From assembly GCF_963678635.1 (NCBI RefSeq), contig NC_087064.1:50984684-51044683 (forward strand): DNA of 60,000 nucleotides. The letters are read 5' to 3'. The position numbers were made by a program, and so were the translations under genes. Shown here in pieces: positions 1 to 12,015 of the stretch. Below the pieces are notes generated by a model. It saw only the letters and a list, made by a program, of their open reading frames with translations, was not told the origin of the DNA and searched no databases. The DNA comes from Symsagittifera roscoffensis. Its lineage: Eukaryota > Xenacoelomorpha > Acoela > Convolutidae. Position 1 is the first letter of the stretch. Each line of letters opens with the position of its first letter.

Positions 1-1225
1 CTTATTGCCAGCGTACACGCAGGCGTCTCAAATCTTGTCTCTTAATATGAATGCTCAACTTTTTTAGTTTCGGAGATAAGACGGTTTTTTCAATTTTTTT
101 TTCGGGAAACTTAGGTTTAAAAAAATTCACAAAATTTTGAATTCCTAACCCTATAGTAGGGTGCTCTCAGGGACTCTCAGTGGTTGCAAATCTGGCCTCC
201 AAATTTCTCCAGGGGCCCATTGAGTTTTCGAGACGACGCTTTTAAAATGGGAATTAAAAAAATAAAACTCGAAATTACGAACAATGTAATTGGGTGCAGT
301 CAGAGTACACTAAAAGTTTGCAGATGTTGTTTCCAATAATGCGGTTTTTCATGAGTTGTCGAAAAATTTCGAAGCACCGGAGGTGCGTTAAATGCTAGTA
401 ATTCTGATATGGATATGCAATACATAAAAAGGCCCGATGGGCCTTGTAAAGTGATGCCTTAATTAAGCAGTGCAGCTTCTGTTAAGTACTAAGAAGTTAC
501 AATTCTAAGGTAATAGAAGGGTTGTCCAAACCCTAGTACCTCATTTTTAGAAGAAAAAAAGATCTACTTTTCTTCATTATTTATGATGTATTAATCTCGA
601 AAATCATTGAAAAAAAATTTTATAATCGACTATCATTAAGATTGCTGACTGTATCAGCGAACTGCAAAAAAATTCGAATTAAATTGAATAGTTTTCTAAT
701 CCGTACGCACCTATTTTTTTTTGACTTTTACCAATGAAATTGTCGCTGATAATTTTTTTACTCTAATGTTTCACTATCTCAATCTTTGAGTCCAAAATTG
801 AGTTTTTAGGAATTAAATTTTCAAATCTTCACGTGAAATCTAAACAAAAGTTTTGAATAGCTCTTATATGTGCAATTCTTTCACTGAGAATATCTTGTAG
901 GTTTCTTTAAAATATGTGACTGGCTGATATCTCCGTTTTTAAAAAAAAATATTCTCCGAGTTTGGTTTTCATTTCAAGTTTTTGTAGTGATGTTTTATTA
1001 GCTGTGCCGTACTCTACAACCCCATTTTGCAGTATTGGTTGAATGTGACTGAATTAGGTTTTAATTAATTGTGCTGTTGGTTTAGTACGTCACTTAATCG
1101 GTACAGTGGGTTTATCGTGGAGCATCGGGTTCAATTGACAATTTACTTGCCCCGTTTCCCACCTTCACACAATTTTAAATCGCAAAACGTTCTCCAATGA
1201 TCCTTCATTTGATGATACAAAGACA
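1..1225. other. AT-rich intergenic DNA, no gene seen
   Basis: I found no long open frame, splice-bounded conserved peptide, LTR, TIR or tandem array here. The sequence is AT-rich with many A and T runs and only short chance frames. Confidence 0.6.
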
Positions 1226-1300
1226 ATGAAACTGTTTGTAATAATAAGATTTTTTCGGGTTGTCGTTTCATTGAGAGGTTCTCTGTTTAGATACCAATTC

Positions 1301-1563
1301 ATGGCCACTAGGTCCCCAGACCAGACAGATGTGGACGCGGAGATGTTCTACAAACTGACTTACGGGATGAAATCAGAGGAGGAGAAGATCGAGGAGCTGC
1401 AAAAGAGAGACAACAAACACGCAGGACTAATAACGCACTCAGTGCCTGGATTCTAGACTCACCAGGAACTGCACAGAAAGATGCTCGCATAAAATTGAAA
1501 AGAAGAAAAAGAGAGTTTTTGAAATTGAACAATGAGTTACTAAGCTTCTATCCACCATACTGA
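1301..1563 (+). pseudogene. small broken coding relic of unknown family
   Basis: This patch is visibly richer in G and C than its surroundings. An ATG at 1301 opens a frame rich in Glu and Lys (motif KSEEEKIEELQKRD) that stops at 1456. From about 1419 a second frame continues with a basic peptide (motif GTAQKDARIKLKRRKREF) and stops at 1561. The two pieces look like one coding segment broken by a frameshift near 1425. I do not recognise the family. A transposable-element gag or an old gene fragment are both possible, and chance cannot be excluded. Confidence 0.3.
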
Positions 1564-1763
1564 GAAGTGCTGGAAATCTGGCGAATGATGAGATGCCTGA
1601 ATTCAAAGGCATTGCTGGGAATAAGAGAAAAGTTTATTATCAATACTATGGATACCAGAGATGAGATAGCATCAAAAAGCAATGCACAAAAAGTAGAAAA
1701 CCAGAACGAAGTAAAGACTAAGAAAATATTGACTATTTGAGTAAAAGTGGAGATATAATTCAA

Positions 1764-2541
1764 TCCCGCATCACTAGTTTAGAACGACGCTAGCTCTCTG
1801 TATTTTCACAATTGTCTACCTGTGATCTAATATTTGTTTCCTCTATTAACTTTCTGTCCAAAATTTTGAAATCTCATGGCTAGTTGACTAAATTAATTTG
1901 AATCAATAAATTTCAAAGTTTTGTGAAATTGCAATTCCGTAGAAAATCTCTGCGTAGCTTTTGTGCCACCTTTTAAAACTAACAGATTTCTAGTCTTGTT
2001 CGGAATGACTGAAAACTAACCTTTATTTTGAAAATTGTTGATTGGATCACGGTATTTAGTTTAACTATACATCTTTATGGGCTTGATTGATTCTAATCAG
2101 CAAGCTTCTCTTTGTTTATGTGCCAGTTCGAGATTATTGATGTTGTCTTGCATTTAAACCCTTAAACATTCAACCTAGCGAAAGTAATTACTGAAAGTTA
2201 ATTAATTGCGATTGAAAAAACTTGAAATTTCCAAAGATAATGCGGATTTTTGGGAGTGCAATTGCTTTAGGTTATATTGATAATGAGTAGATCGTCTTTT
2301 TGTTTAAAAATATTCAAAGGTAGTGTTGTTTTCTTTATACTTGAATGCACTGTAAATTCTTATTTTTACAAACGTTTTGAACAGAACCTATTCACGCGTG
2401 AATTAAATATTGATCATGTTACATTTCAAATTAATTAATTCTTTTCCTAGAGGTTTTATGCGTGCAAGTGCTATACCAGATAGGGATCAAACTAAATTTC
2501 CAACTTATTTGCAAAGAAAGATCTATATGAATCCGACTCGA
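1764..2541. other. AT-rich DNA, nothing recognised
   Basis: No coding, RNA or repeat structure that I could support. Confidence 0.5.
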
Positions 2542-2597
2542 TAATTATTAATATCCTGAGACGGACAGTTAACATGTTCCCAGGATATTAATAATTA
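2542..2597. repeat. perfect 17-bp inverted repeat (hairpin)
   Basis: The arm TAATTATTAATATCCTG (2542-2558) is followed after a 22-base spacer by its exact reverse complement CAGGATATTAATAATTA (2581-2597). It could form a hairpin or cruciform. It may be the remnant of a small foldback element; no target duplication was seen. Confidence 0.75.
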
Positions 2598-2621
2598 AAT
2601 GACGTTATTTTATATTACTAT

Positions 2622-2860
2622 CATGAGGCCCAACTGTGTATTTTATGAATTGTAACCGGATTCCGCACTAAGCCGAAAACAGATTTGTCGCGGAGTCCGT
2701 AATGTTGCTAGTTTTTTATCTTTGCTATTTCGGATTCCACGACCAAAAAGCTAAAACACTTTTACTCCAAAATGCTCCAAAAACAGGCGATTTTGCGGAA
2801 TTCGTAACAAAGTCTGCGGAGCCTGAACAGTCTGTGCAGGTCCGTTTGAGTTTTTAATGT
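2622..2860 (+). repeat. partial copy of the GGAATCC-rich TIR element
   Basis: The segment starts with GAGGCCCAACTGTGTATTTT and runs through GGATTCCGC-type motifs. It matches, with many substitutions, the first part of the TIR element at 28117-28742 in intron 7 of the decarboxylase gene. The 3' half and right terminal repeat of that element are not recognisable here, so this copy is truncated or strongly diverged. Confidence 0.6.
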
Positions 2861-3039
2861 GAACATTTTTTTTCGGCTAAACGGGTGTCTGTTCAGGTAT
2901 TGCCGGCTTTGTTGCCGCTTTTTAAATTTTACCTAGTTGCTTATTTAGCATTCAAAAGTCATGTTTTTCTTAGAAAGAAGTTTCTTTAAAACAAAATCAG
3001 TGTCGTCGGAACATTCTGTGCTTTTGAACAGCAACCAGC

Positions 3040-3103
3040 TATCATTATCGCCCTTGCTGGCAAGGATTGTGGTTCGAATCCGGCGCGGGCCTGTTTTTTT
3101 GCA
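3040..3103 (+). other. tRNA-like B-box fragment followed by a T run
   Basis: GGTTCGAATCC, a good match to the internal B box and T loop of a tRNA gene, lies at about 3072 and is followed within about 12 bases by a run of seven T. I could not fold a complete tRNA and saw no convincing A box upstream. It is more likely the head of a tRNA-derived SINE or a tRNA relic than a functional tRNA gene. Confidence 0.25.
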
Positions 3104-3204
3104 ATCTGCGTAATTTTTGTAATTTTCCGGACCGTCTGCTTACTTTTGTCGGCTTAGGTCCCTTAACCCGATTTTTTGAAGCTTCAGCTTTCTTCTACTT
3201 TTTT

Positions 3205-3323
3205 CCTACTTTTTTACTCAGCGTAAGCAAATAAATGTTCTCAATTATTTGTTGACCGTTTGGTACCTACTTTTTTCTCAGCGTAAGAAAATAAATGTTC
3301 TCAATTATTTGTTGACAGTTTTT
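3205..3323 (+). repeat. 60-bp tandem duplication
   Basis: Two adjacent copies with a 60-base offset, starting at 3205 and 3265, share CAGCGTAAG, AATAAATGTTCTCAATTATT and TGTTGAC with few differences. A local duplication in non-coding DNA. Confidence 0.75.
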
Positions 3324-3329
3324 CAATTT

Positions 3330-5509
3330 TATATTGGTTTAATTTTTCTTGATATCATTATTTCTTTGAATTCCGTTTTGAAAATAGAATAGGTATAATA
3401 AAATGTATTTTGAGATTTGTTTTTTTTTCTTCCGTCAGTTTTCATAAAAATGGAAGGAAAAGCTATTCCCATGTGAATCTGCAATTTTTGACTTTCACTT
3501 TTCACCTCAAACGGCATTCTACAAATTTTTGTACCAGTGAGTTAAATCTTTGACCCATGGTTTTGGACAATTTTCGTGTTCTCGAAAATTTTGTGCCAAA
3601 TCTGAGTGAAAGGGTTCAATTACAAGAACGTGTTTTGAGAAAGTCTCCTGCATAGACTGCTACGCCCTAGTTTTTGCAGAAGAGGTGTTATGACCTTAGA
3701 AAGTTTCCAGTCTTTTAGAATTTGCCAAATCTGAGATTGAGAATTTTATCGAAAGAACTTTTTCGAGGTTTTTTTTTCGAGTCGCCTTCATTCGATGAAG
3801 AGTTTCCGCCTTACATCATGTAAAGTTTGCAGATTTTTGCCCGTTTTTGGACTTTTTTTTACTTTTCTCGAAAGCTAACTTGCCAAGATAGAGATAAAAG
3901 GTTTAATTGGAAAATTTATTTCTCTTTTAAGCAGCTACGCACTAGTTTCTTGAAGAATTTAAATTTTAGATTTGGAAAAAAATAATGTTTTATTTTAGAC
4001 CGTTTTTCGTAGACTGTCCAAAGCTGCCATATGCGATATTAAGTGTTCAATTCAAATAAAGTTATAAAATTTTCTCTATATAGCGGCCTCGCCCAATTTC
4101 AATAGAAACGCATTGTTGATTTTAGGAAAAATTTTTGTTTAAAATTTTGTATCTGAATGAAGATTTTTCGGTTTTATCGAAAACTACGGTTCCACATCTT
4201 GGGATAGAGGGTTCAATCGAGAAAACAGGCTAGACAGGTATCCTCTGCATAAGTAAATTTTTCCCATTTTGTCAAAGAATTTGCTTTGGACTGGAGAAAA
4301 TTTTGACCTTTGACAATTTTTTCGACTGTTCAATTTGCAAAAACGACCGTGCCAATTTGAAATAAAAACATTAATCGATTGTAGATTTTTCAATCTACCG
4401 TGAAAGATGGGACCTTCTTGCTTTTAATTGGAATCTTGGTAAATATTTTGACACGTTTTGAAAATAAAGCTTTAGCTTCTCTACATTTTTTGTATGTTAT
4501 CAAAGAGGTACCTCCAGCGTTAGCTGCGTTCCTAGATTTTAACTTTTGTTGAGCAGTCATGGCACAGATACTGGGATGTAAGTCAAGTAATCTCGAAATC
4601 TGAGGTGCGATTCCGGCATTTAGCAGATTCTTTATTGGCTTTATCTTCACTTTTTTGCTACTATTTGGTCCTTAGTTTTTTTGCCCTTTTCTCGCTCATG
4701 CTTGTAAAGTGCAATTTCGTGTCTGTGTAATATGTTCTTTGTTGTGAATTACAAATTATCATTCTAAAGTTAAAAATAGCTTTATCATTTTTGTAATGAA
4801 TGCAATGGTGACATCTCCGTCTGAAAAGATGATTTTGACTCATTAAAAAGAAACCATACAGGCTACGTTCATTCAGCGATGGATTTGCTTGCGCACAAAC
4901 CAGAAAAAATTGTACTAAAAGTTTTGAAACCAAACCTGGAAAATCTCTTGAAAATCGTTTGGCAATGAAGCTACTGATTATCAACATTGACTGAAATTTT
5001 GAGAAGCGCTGAACTTGGGAAATTTTTTAGTTTACAATTTTGCAGATATTTACTGATGAGCACTACGTACATTTGGACAAAGCTTTCTGAATTTATTATC
5101 AAAGACAAAGACTAGAGTAGACAACTTTTGAATGTCATGAACATACGTTTTTAGCCTCTTCACTGAAATTTTTCTGCTCTTCGATGGATGAGTTAACGAA
5201 TTCGTTTTCATGCCTTTACTTGCTAGAAGAAGTGAATTGCGATCGGGTACTGGACTTTTTCCCGGACTCGTTCTTTGTTTTCTTGATTAAGTATCATGAG
5301 GGTTTCTTCGGGCACCTTGTTTGATTGTTTTGGCTTATTTTCCAAAGCATGTAATTTTTTCTTGTATAAATTGTTTACAGTTGTTCTGATATTTGTAAAT
5401 TTACCAAACCGGATTGTGAACATCTGAGTTTGAAAGTCTTTATTTAATTTTTTCGGCCGAAGGGTGCGATCAAATTTCGTCTGCTTATTGGCTGCTCTAT
5501 AATTGGAAG
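3330..5509. other. AT-rich DNA, nothing recognised
   Basis: Short chance frames occur on both strands (for example minus 4390-4650 and 4661-4987), but none has a recognisable domain, splice context or composition change. No repeats with clear boundaries were seen. Confidence 0.5.
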
Positions 5510-5890
5510 CAGGGGCGGATCTAGGATTTTCTCGAGGGGGGGGCGGATTTTCAAAAAAATTTTGAAAATTTTCGTCGACTTTTTTTTTAGGTCGACCAAA
5601 TTGATTTTCCGAGCTCTCCCAAATCTCTAAAAAGATCCTGTTCTAGTCAAATTTTCCGCACCGTAGGCAAAATTTTGTAAAAAACAGGCCAAAAAGGCGT
5701 TTTTAGGCACTTTTTGGAAAATTTTGACCAAAAAATCGCGTTTTTTTGGCGCGCGCTCCCCCCTCAAAATAAGTATATATTGGCGACTTTAGAAAAATTT
5801 TAGGGTCCGTCGCCATATATGGATATCTCACAATAGTACGAAGGGGGGACCCTTTGGGTTGGTAGGGGGTCGAACCCCTGAGGGGGGGTG
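5510..5890 (+). mobile_element. hAT-like MITE, left end intact, right end lost
   Basis: It begins with the terminal repeat CAGGGGCGGATCTAGG at 5510. It contains the family's internal blocks: the GGCGCGC core, GGGGACCCTTTGGGTTGG and AGGGGGTCGAACCCCTGAGG. The reverse complement of these blocks makes up the complete element at 21854-22161. The expected right terminal repeat is missing, and the sequence diverges at about 5890. No transposase is encoded, so it would depend on an enzyme encoded elsewhere. Confidence 0.65.
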
Positions 5891-6439
5891 GCAGCTGCGC
5901 TCTAGAAATATTAAACGTTTCCTATTTGAAGAGAAAGACAATTATTGGTCAAAACTGGAGGTTGATGAATTCCATCATTAGTTTACAGTTAGTTTCCATT
6001 ATATGACGACAATCAAAAATTTTGACGATCATGTTAAATTTAAGTTTCTGTTGAAGCCGCCGTACATTTAATTCACTGAAAGTTTGGCCTGCCAGTGAAA
6101 TAGACGCAATTGCTAAACAAACATCAAATTGGTAAAACTTACCAACAAGAACTGAGTCTTTTTGTTCAAAGATTCAATATTTTGTGTAAACTGTTTCTCT
6201 TGTTATAATTCAAGAAATAACACAAAACTGGAAGGGCTTAAAACTCAATTTTCATGAGTTTTATAGCTGCAGTGCTGGTTGAACATCAAGTAAAAATAAA
6301 TTCAAAAAACAACTTGCGAGAGAATTGAGCTGGCTTTTCTGCTAGGGGATTTACTTACCGCCAATCAAAAGCAAGATGACGAAAGTTGTATAAAATCAGG
6401 ATTTCTTCACACCACAAAGTTTTTCTCAGACAGATATTT

Positions 6440-7150
6440 TCAACCCACACCATAACAGTGCTGGACAGTATATTAAGTCGAAGAATACTCAATATAGATG
6501 CTGGGCTAAAAAATTTATAGGAAATTTATTGCGAGCTTATCTAGTCCTCTTTGATGTTATAGAGCAAAATAACTAATAAGGACAGGTCATGGTGATTCTT
6601 AGATTGAGCGTATTTCCACACAAAATGTGCCAGTTGGTTCTTTAAAAAATTCAGGATTCTAAATCTACCTCCAGCAAAAAGCTAGTTTTAATTCTTACCA
6701 GATAGTTTGAAGAAACTTGAGTTGCTTAACTGACTTTACTTTATTGAATGCAAATCGCAGAGTTTTTTCAAGCAGTGATTTTGAACCAAATATCATAACA
6801 GTGCTGGCCTGGTCCGGTATCTTTGCAGTAAAGAAAAAGTAAAACTGTGAGTTGAAAAAAAAATCGTTCTCTGGCATGATCGAATTAATTGATCTGGCTC
6901 TTCAGGAAAATACGTTATGGGCCGCTTTGCCATTTAACTTCGTTGTCCCATAGTTTTTGCCTGGACTCAATATATGAAAGTAAAGATTACTAATTAAGTC
7001 TAAAGGCAAGCCATGGTAAATCTTAGTTTTATCTTAATTCCATAAATTGTGTGACATGCGGTTCTCTAAATATTCAGGCTTCTGAATGTAATAACAACAA
7101 AAAGTTAGCATGAATTTTTGTCAGAACATTTGCAGAAACTTGATACTTGC
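6440..7150 (+). repeat. degenerate tandem duplication, about 420-bp period
   Basis: Matching landmarks recur about 420 bases apart: GACAGGTCATGG (6581) with GGCAAGCCATGG (about 7005), AAATTCAGG (6645) with ATATTCAGG (7066), and AGAAACTTGA near 6711 and 7134. A second pair, CATAACAGTGCTGG at 6451 and 6794, is 343 apart, implying an indel in one copy. Non-coding in all frames. Confidence 0.5.
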
Positions 7151-7414
7151 AGAAACTATTTTTTTGTACGTTCCCTTGGAACTAGAAAATCATAAATTGA
7201 ATAGTTTCTAGCCTATAATCTCCGCTTTCGCTAATTTTTTTTGTAGAAACTTGGCTAAGTAAGGAAAATGAAATAGAGCAAGACTGCTCGTACCAGGGCG
7301 AAGCCCTGAATGTTCCGACAGCTTTTTAATGTTTATGGAGCAGTAATAACATTTAGGAAATTAAATGAAATAAAACGAAATGAACGTTTTTTTTCTCTAA
7401 AATTTGATTTTTTT

Positions 7415-7830
7415 TTAAATGAAAATCATCCTCCACACGCCAAAATCATCCCCCCACACGCCACAAATACAAAAGGATAGATTTCGCTCCTTGTAACAAA
7501 TCAATTATGGCAAATAAGCTTCTTTCAACCAATTTGGAACAATTTCTAAGACCAATTAACTCTCCGCTTAAGCGTTACGTTAATAGCGCGAAATATATCG
7601 CGCGTTAATTGTCCCAAATTGGCCAAAATGACAATCTTTAAACCCCCGTAACTTTACGAAAAATGATCACAGGTGAAATATATTTTCAAATTTAAGCTCA
7701 GGACAACAATACCTTTTGAATGATATTAGAAAAAAATTCCGTCAAAAATGGCTAGATAAAAAGTCGAAATTTGTCCGAAGAAAAAAAAACCCACCCGAGC
7801 ACAAATATTCCGTTACTTTCGTATCGAAAG
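7415..7830 (+). repeat. dispersed repeat, copy 1
   Basis: About 400 bases from CCACACGCCA to GAGCACAAATATTCCG align with 35912-36300 over their full length. Shared blocks include CTCCGCTTA, GCGCGTTAATT, GAGCTCAGGACA or TAAGCTCAGGACA, and ACCCGAGCACAAATATTC. I found no terminal repeats or target duplication, so the element class is unknown. Confidence 0.6.
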
Positions 7831-7834
7831 TCGG

Positions 7835-10569
7835 AACAATAATTTTTCCTGGTACAAAGAAATTAAAAATTTGGCAAAAACTTGTCCAGCAAGAAGTGGA
7901 GACATAATCAGTAAAATAAATATAGACGGTTTTTTGGAAATGCCAGTATCAGCTCTTTTATTAAATAGCGTTTCGATTTTGCTCATTTGCCTTGGAAACT
8001 TACCGGGAACTGGTAAAGTGAGTTTCGTTTTTTTATCAGACGTTTATAACGAAACCTTTAGTTCACCAAGTATTCCAGTTTTATTTGTGCCCTTTTGTGA
8101 TAAAATCTTTTCATACCAATTTATTTTTGGGTAATAAAATCGCAAATTTTTGAAATCTGCGTTTAAGAACTAGAATAACATGTCATTCAAAAATAAGTTT
8201 ATTTCATTTCATTATCCAAAAATTCCTCATTACGAGTTTAAAATGCTTCAGCATCAAAATTTCAGTGAACTTATGTCATTCGTCCTTAAGTAGGAGTACA
8301 AACAAAATCAAAAGTTAGAGATTTAGAGTATCATTTCACTGAACTATCTTGGTTAAAGGAAGCCAATTTAGTTACTGCTTCATAATGATTCATTTTGGCA
8401 AGATATTTCAGCAAAACTATATCTGTAAATCTCTGTTTTTCTGTAGTTTCCATTGCATTCAATTTTAAATAACAATGAAATATGATCAACGATAAACTAA
8501 TGCTGAGTTGTTCTTAAACTCGTATTGTTTCGGGTCGTGAAACAGATTAAATATTGTTTTGAATGACTTATTATTCTAATTCGAAGCGCAGATACCAAAT
8601 CCATTTAATTTTAATAGAAAAATGCATGGTTAATAGACTTACTCTAAAACTCTCAGCTTTTTTGTTGCCAGAAATAACATCTGTAACACTTGAAGAGCCA
8701 AATATTTCGATATTTTTTTCTAGTACTTCAACAAAACACGTTTTGTCACTTCCCGGTTTGTTTCGCAGGCAAATAAGTCAAAAACGAGAGCTGCCACTGA
8801 CTCTGTGAAATTACATTGTTTTTTTTTAAATTTATCTCATTACATATTAAATTATTACGTCTCCACACTTTTCGAACTCAAAAGGAGATGATTCCTTCAG
8901 TTAGTTCAAATTTTAATAAGCGATCATTGCTGGTTGATTGCTTAGTAATCTATCCTAAGTTATAAGTCTCACCTTAATTCGTCAAGTTTCTTGACAAGAG
9001 TTATTGTTTAAAAATTTAATTAGAAAAGAGTATGAGTTTATATAGTGGATAGTTGAGTACAAAAGATTTAAGCAATGAATGAACAACTGTCTTTAGTACC
9101 AATGGGGATGGGGTCAAAACCTAGTTTTTACTTTTAAACTAAGACTTCGTAGTCCGCGTCTAGATTGCTGATTGATTTGTCCACCTAATGCTTCTCAGAG
9201 TATTGGGTCATCAGTTCGTTTAGATCCGTGCTGCAGCTTTTATTTTTCGGGAACTTATAAAAAATCTAAGATCGTATCTTAATAAGTTTATAAAATAAAA
9301 AGAAACAAAAGAAAGAAAAAAACTATTCCCGAAAATGTTAACTCGACTGAGCGAAATGAAATGAGATTGGAATAAAAAAAATTATGAAGATTTTAGACAG
9401 GTCCAATTTTATTGCAAGAATGCTTCAAAGTACCATGGTCTAATTCTAATCTTCTTAGACATTGTTTCATCGGATATGTTTCATCTTCCAGGTGTTTGGA
9501 AAGTTTTCAGTAATCTCATTTTTGAAGCTTTCATTTTTAAAAAGCCGTTATTCATTCCGTCTCTTATTTGAAGGTGTTTTTTTTTGTGTCTTTGTTAGGC
9601 TCCAAAGACCGGGTGCATCGCTCTAATGTCTGCTTTTCAAAGCAGAACATTTTAAGCTGTCAGCCTTTATGGCGACACGCTTTTTCTTTGATATCCGATA
9701 AAATAGTCTGTGGAAAAATATTGAATGTTTTAAAAGGAATTCAGCCTTGAAAGAATGAAAAAAATTGGACTAGTATTTAAAGAGTTGGCAAATTAAAAGT
9801 TGAAAGGAGTCCATTCTAATCTTATGTAAACAATTAGAACAATAAACTTTTATCTTCGTGTAGTATTTGCAATACTACAAAATGATGCTTTATGCAAATG
9901 ACGGACAGCTTTGCTGCAATCAAAAATTCCTTTTTTATATTAGAAGATTAGCAATTTGAATGGTAAATTAAAAAAGTGATTCAATCAGTGTACGTTTGGC
10001 TTGCAACGTTCAAAAATTTTCTGGGCAAAACTGCGAGAGAAATACGAAAAAAAAAAATTTTTAAAGAAAATTTGTTAATTGTAATAAAGTCCCGCCAATT
10101 CTCTTGTTAATTGAATTAGATGGGAGGAAACAGTAAATACCTTGAGTTAAATCCTGTGTTGATTCTAGTCATACTTCGCTGTCCAGCGATACTGCAAAGT
10201 TTTCAGCAGTTCTTGGGTAATATTGTCTTACAAGTTCAGAGAACGAATGGTTTCCTCACATCAGTAATTTTGAATCAGGTGAAAAGATCTATGTTTGTTC
10301 GAAAAGCATCGATGATGGCAGGCATTACGCCTCGACGAACAAACTACTCTCGGGCGTGGACGATGTAAAAAAAATTCTGTAACCACATAGAGAAAACTTA
10401 AAGACGTAAGAGAAAACCTACAGACCGTTTTTTATTCTATTGTATTGGTTTAAACATACAAATCAGTCGTTTTTAATCGATTAAAACTTTGAAAGTCTAT
10501 CTCTTGTTGTTTCGCTGAGCATTTTTTCATTTTGGTCAGAAAGATCAAAGAAAAAACGTCATCGACGAC
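7835..10569. other. AT-rich DNA, nothing recognised
   Basis: Only short chance frames. This is the left flank of the LTR retrotransposon; no second copy of an LTR was found in it. Confidence 0.5.
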
Positions 10570-10814
10570 TGTGATACTGCTACTACAATAGCAGTAACGT
10601 GATGTAACCTTCAGTGAACTATTCTATTTATATTATACCATTGTCCAAGGTCACTGTATCTAAAACATTCGGTACACCGCTGAGAGATCAGATTAACATG
10701 AATCTACCTAGATCTCAACAGTTCTCAAAAAAGAAAACTATTAATTCATTAAACAATTAAATTCTTTGGTATTATAACTTAGTTTTCCAACAAGATACTT
10801 CATAGGATATCACA
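10570..10814 (+). repeat. 5' LTR of the Ty3/gypsy element
   Basis: 245 bases, TGTGATACTG...GGATATCACA. By eye it differs from the 3' LTR (21301-21545) at about 12 positions and no indels, roughly 5 percent. The LTRs were identical at insertion, so the copy is not recent. An obvious TATA box or polyadenylation signal is not clear. Confidence 0.92.
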
Positions 10815-10832
10815 TGGCGCGGCCAGCAGGAT
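10815..10832 (+). promoter_or_regulatory. primer-binding site, tRNA-Ser-like
   Basis: TGGCGCGGCCAGCAGGAT starts at the first base after the 5' LTR. It is complementary to a tRNA 3' end of the form CCTGC-TGGCCGC-G-CCA. A discriminator G before CCA and an ATCCTGC T-arm are typical of eukaryotic tRNA-Ser, so serine tRNA is the likely reverse-transcription primer. The identity is inferred from tRNA-Ser features, not from a search. Confidence 0.7.
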
Positions 10833-11093
10833 TCTCAGTTCATGACAATCGCACTGAAACGGCAATACCAGTATTTTGGGCTTCAGCGAACTTAGACCTA
10901 CACTACCGTGGCAATTCAAAGTCTGGTTAGAGCAACTCCTAATGGCAATCGCGGTCAAGGAAAATTTTAACCCATAAATTATGCTAGAAGACCCTAAGGA
11001 AATACTGAAGAACCACGACCAAGACCAAAAACACCACAGGATGCAACTACGAGAGCAGCCAGAGATCTCAGAGACAAACTAGCAAGAGACCGA

Positions 11094-11916
11094 GTGAAAC
11101 TTGAGATCGAAGAGAGAAAAGCACGTGGACCAAGGGTTGGCCACAACATTTATTCTAACGAGGTACAGAAGAAGCTTTATCCAGATTATTTCTCTCCCCC
11201 GGAACGGAAGGGAAGAAGAAGTTTTGACAAAAAAAACCCTCATGTGGAATTATTTAAAAAAAATTTCAAGGAAATCATTGAACTAGCATCGATTTTATCC
11301 CAGAAAATGAATTGCGTAACTTATAAAAAGTACAAACTCTTCACGTACGAACAAAAAACGTACGAAAAAGTACGAACAAGGAGACACCCTAGAGGCATTC
11401 CATGCGGCGTTAGCTGCTCAAGCAGCAAGATCTGACTTGGGAACATTGGAGGACGAAATCGTTCGCGACTTGTTTATATCGAGGGTGAAAATTATGACTC
11501 TACAAGATACCCTTTTCGAAACACTTGCGCCAGAGGAAGTACTCAAAAGAGCCATAAAATTTGGACAAAGTAAATTGAGCACAATTTTGTTTCAAAAGAC
11601 GAATGCAGCAGCAGTTGCGGAGTCGAGTACTAACTACAATTCGGGTGGAAAAACAACAAAAAAACAGAATAGCAATAGATCCACACCCTCCTGTGGACAA
11701 ACAAAGTCCTTTAATAGATGTGGACGTGCATTTGAACAGGGACAATTGAAATTTTGTCCGGCTATGGGAAAAACCTGCAACAAGTGTGGTAAATCTAACC
11801 ATTTCGCGAAAATGTGCAGATCACAACTAGTAGGTGAAATAATGGATGATTCTGAAAAATCAGAAGAAGAATGCAATCTCATAAGGGAAGACTTTGGGTC
11901 GTGTAGAGACTTTTAG
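11094..11916 (+). pseudogene. gag remnant with CCHC zinc knuckle
   Basis: Two frames form the remnant. One runs through 11094-11435, and a second begins at 11437, so a frameshift near 11430 splits the gene. The second part contains ETLAPEEVLKRAIKFGQSK and ends with a retroviral-type knuckle CNKCGKSNHFAKMC (11776-11817, C-X2-C-X4-H-X4-C) followed by an acidic tail. Gag packages element RNA into particles. The open frame at 11094 starts with GTG rather than ATG, and the true start is not preserved or lies further upstream. Confidence 0.75.
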
Positions 11917-12015
11917 TTAATATCAACACAGCCACACATACCAGAGCTAGAAAGAATCTCAAGATACGTCAAGGAGAGAATCAAGGAGACAAATCAACCA
12001 ACTAAGTGTGAGAAG

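Noticed and set aside
3040-3103. Functional tRNA gene
   Set aside because: Good B box and terminator-like T run, but no A box and no complete cloverleaf.
5223-5423. Short minus-strand frames such as this one, 4390-4650 and 4661-4987 as exons
   Set aside because: No recognisable motif, no convincing splice sites in register and no raised GC content.
5502-5930. ATTGGAAG/ATTTGAAG as target duplication of the MITE at 5510
   Set aside because: The right-hand copy is not preceded by the terminal inverted repeat, so the match is probably chance.
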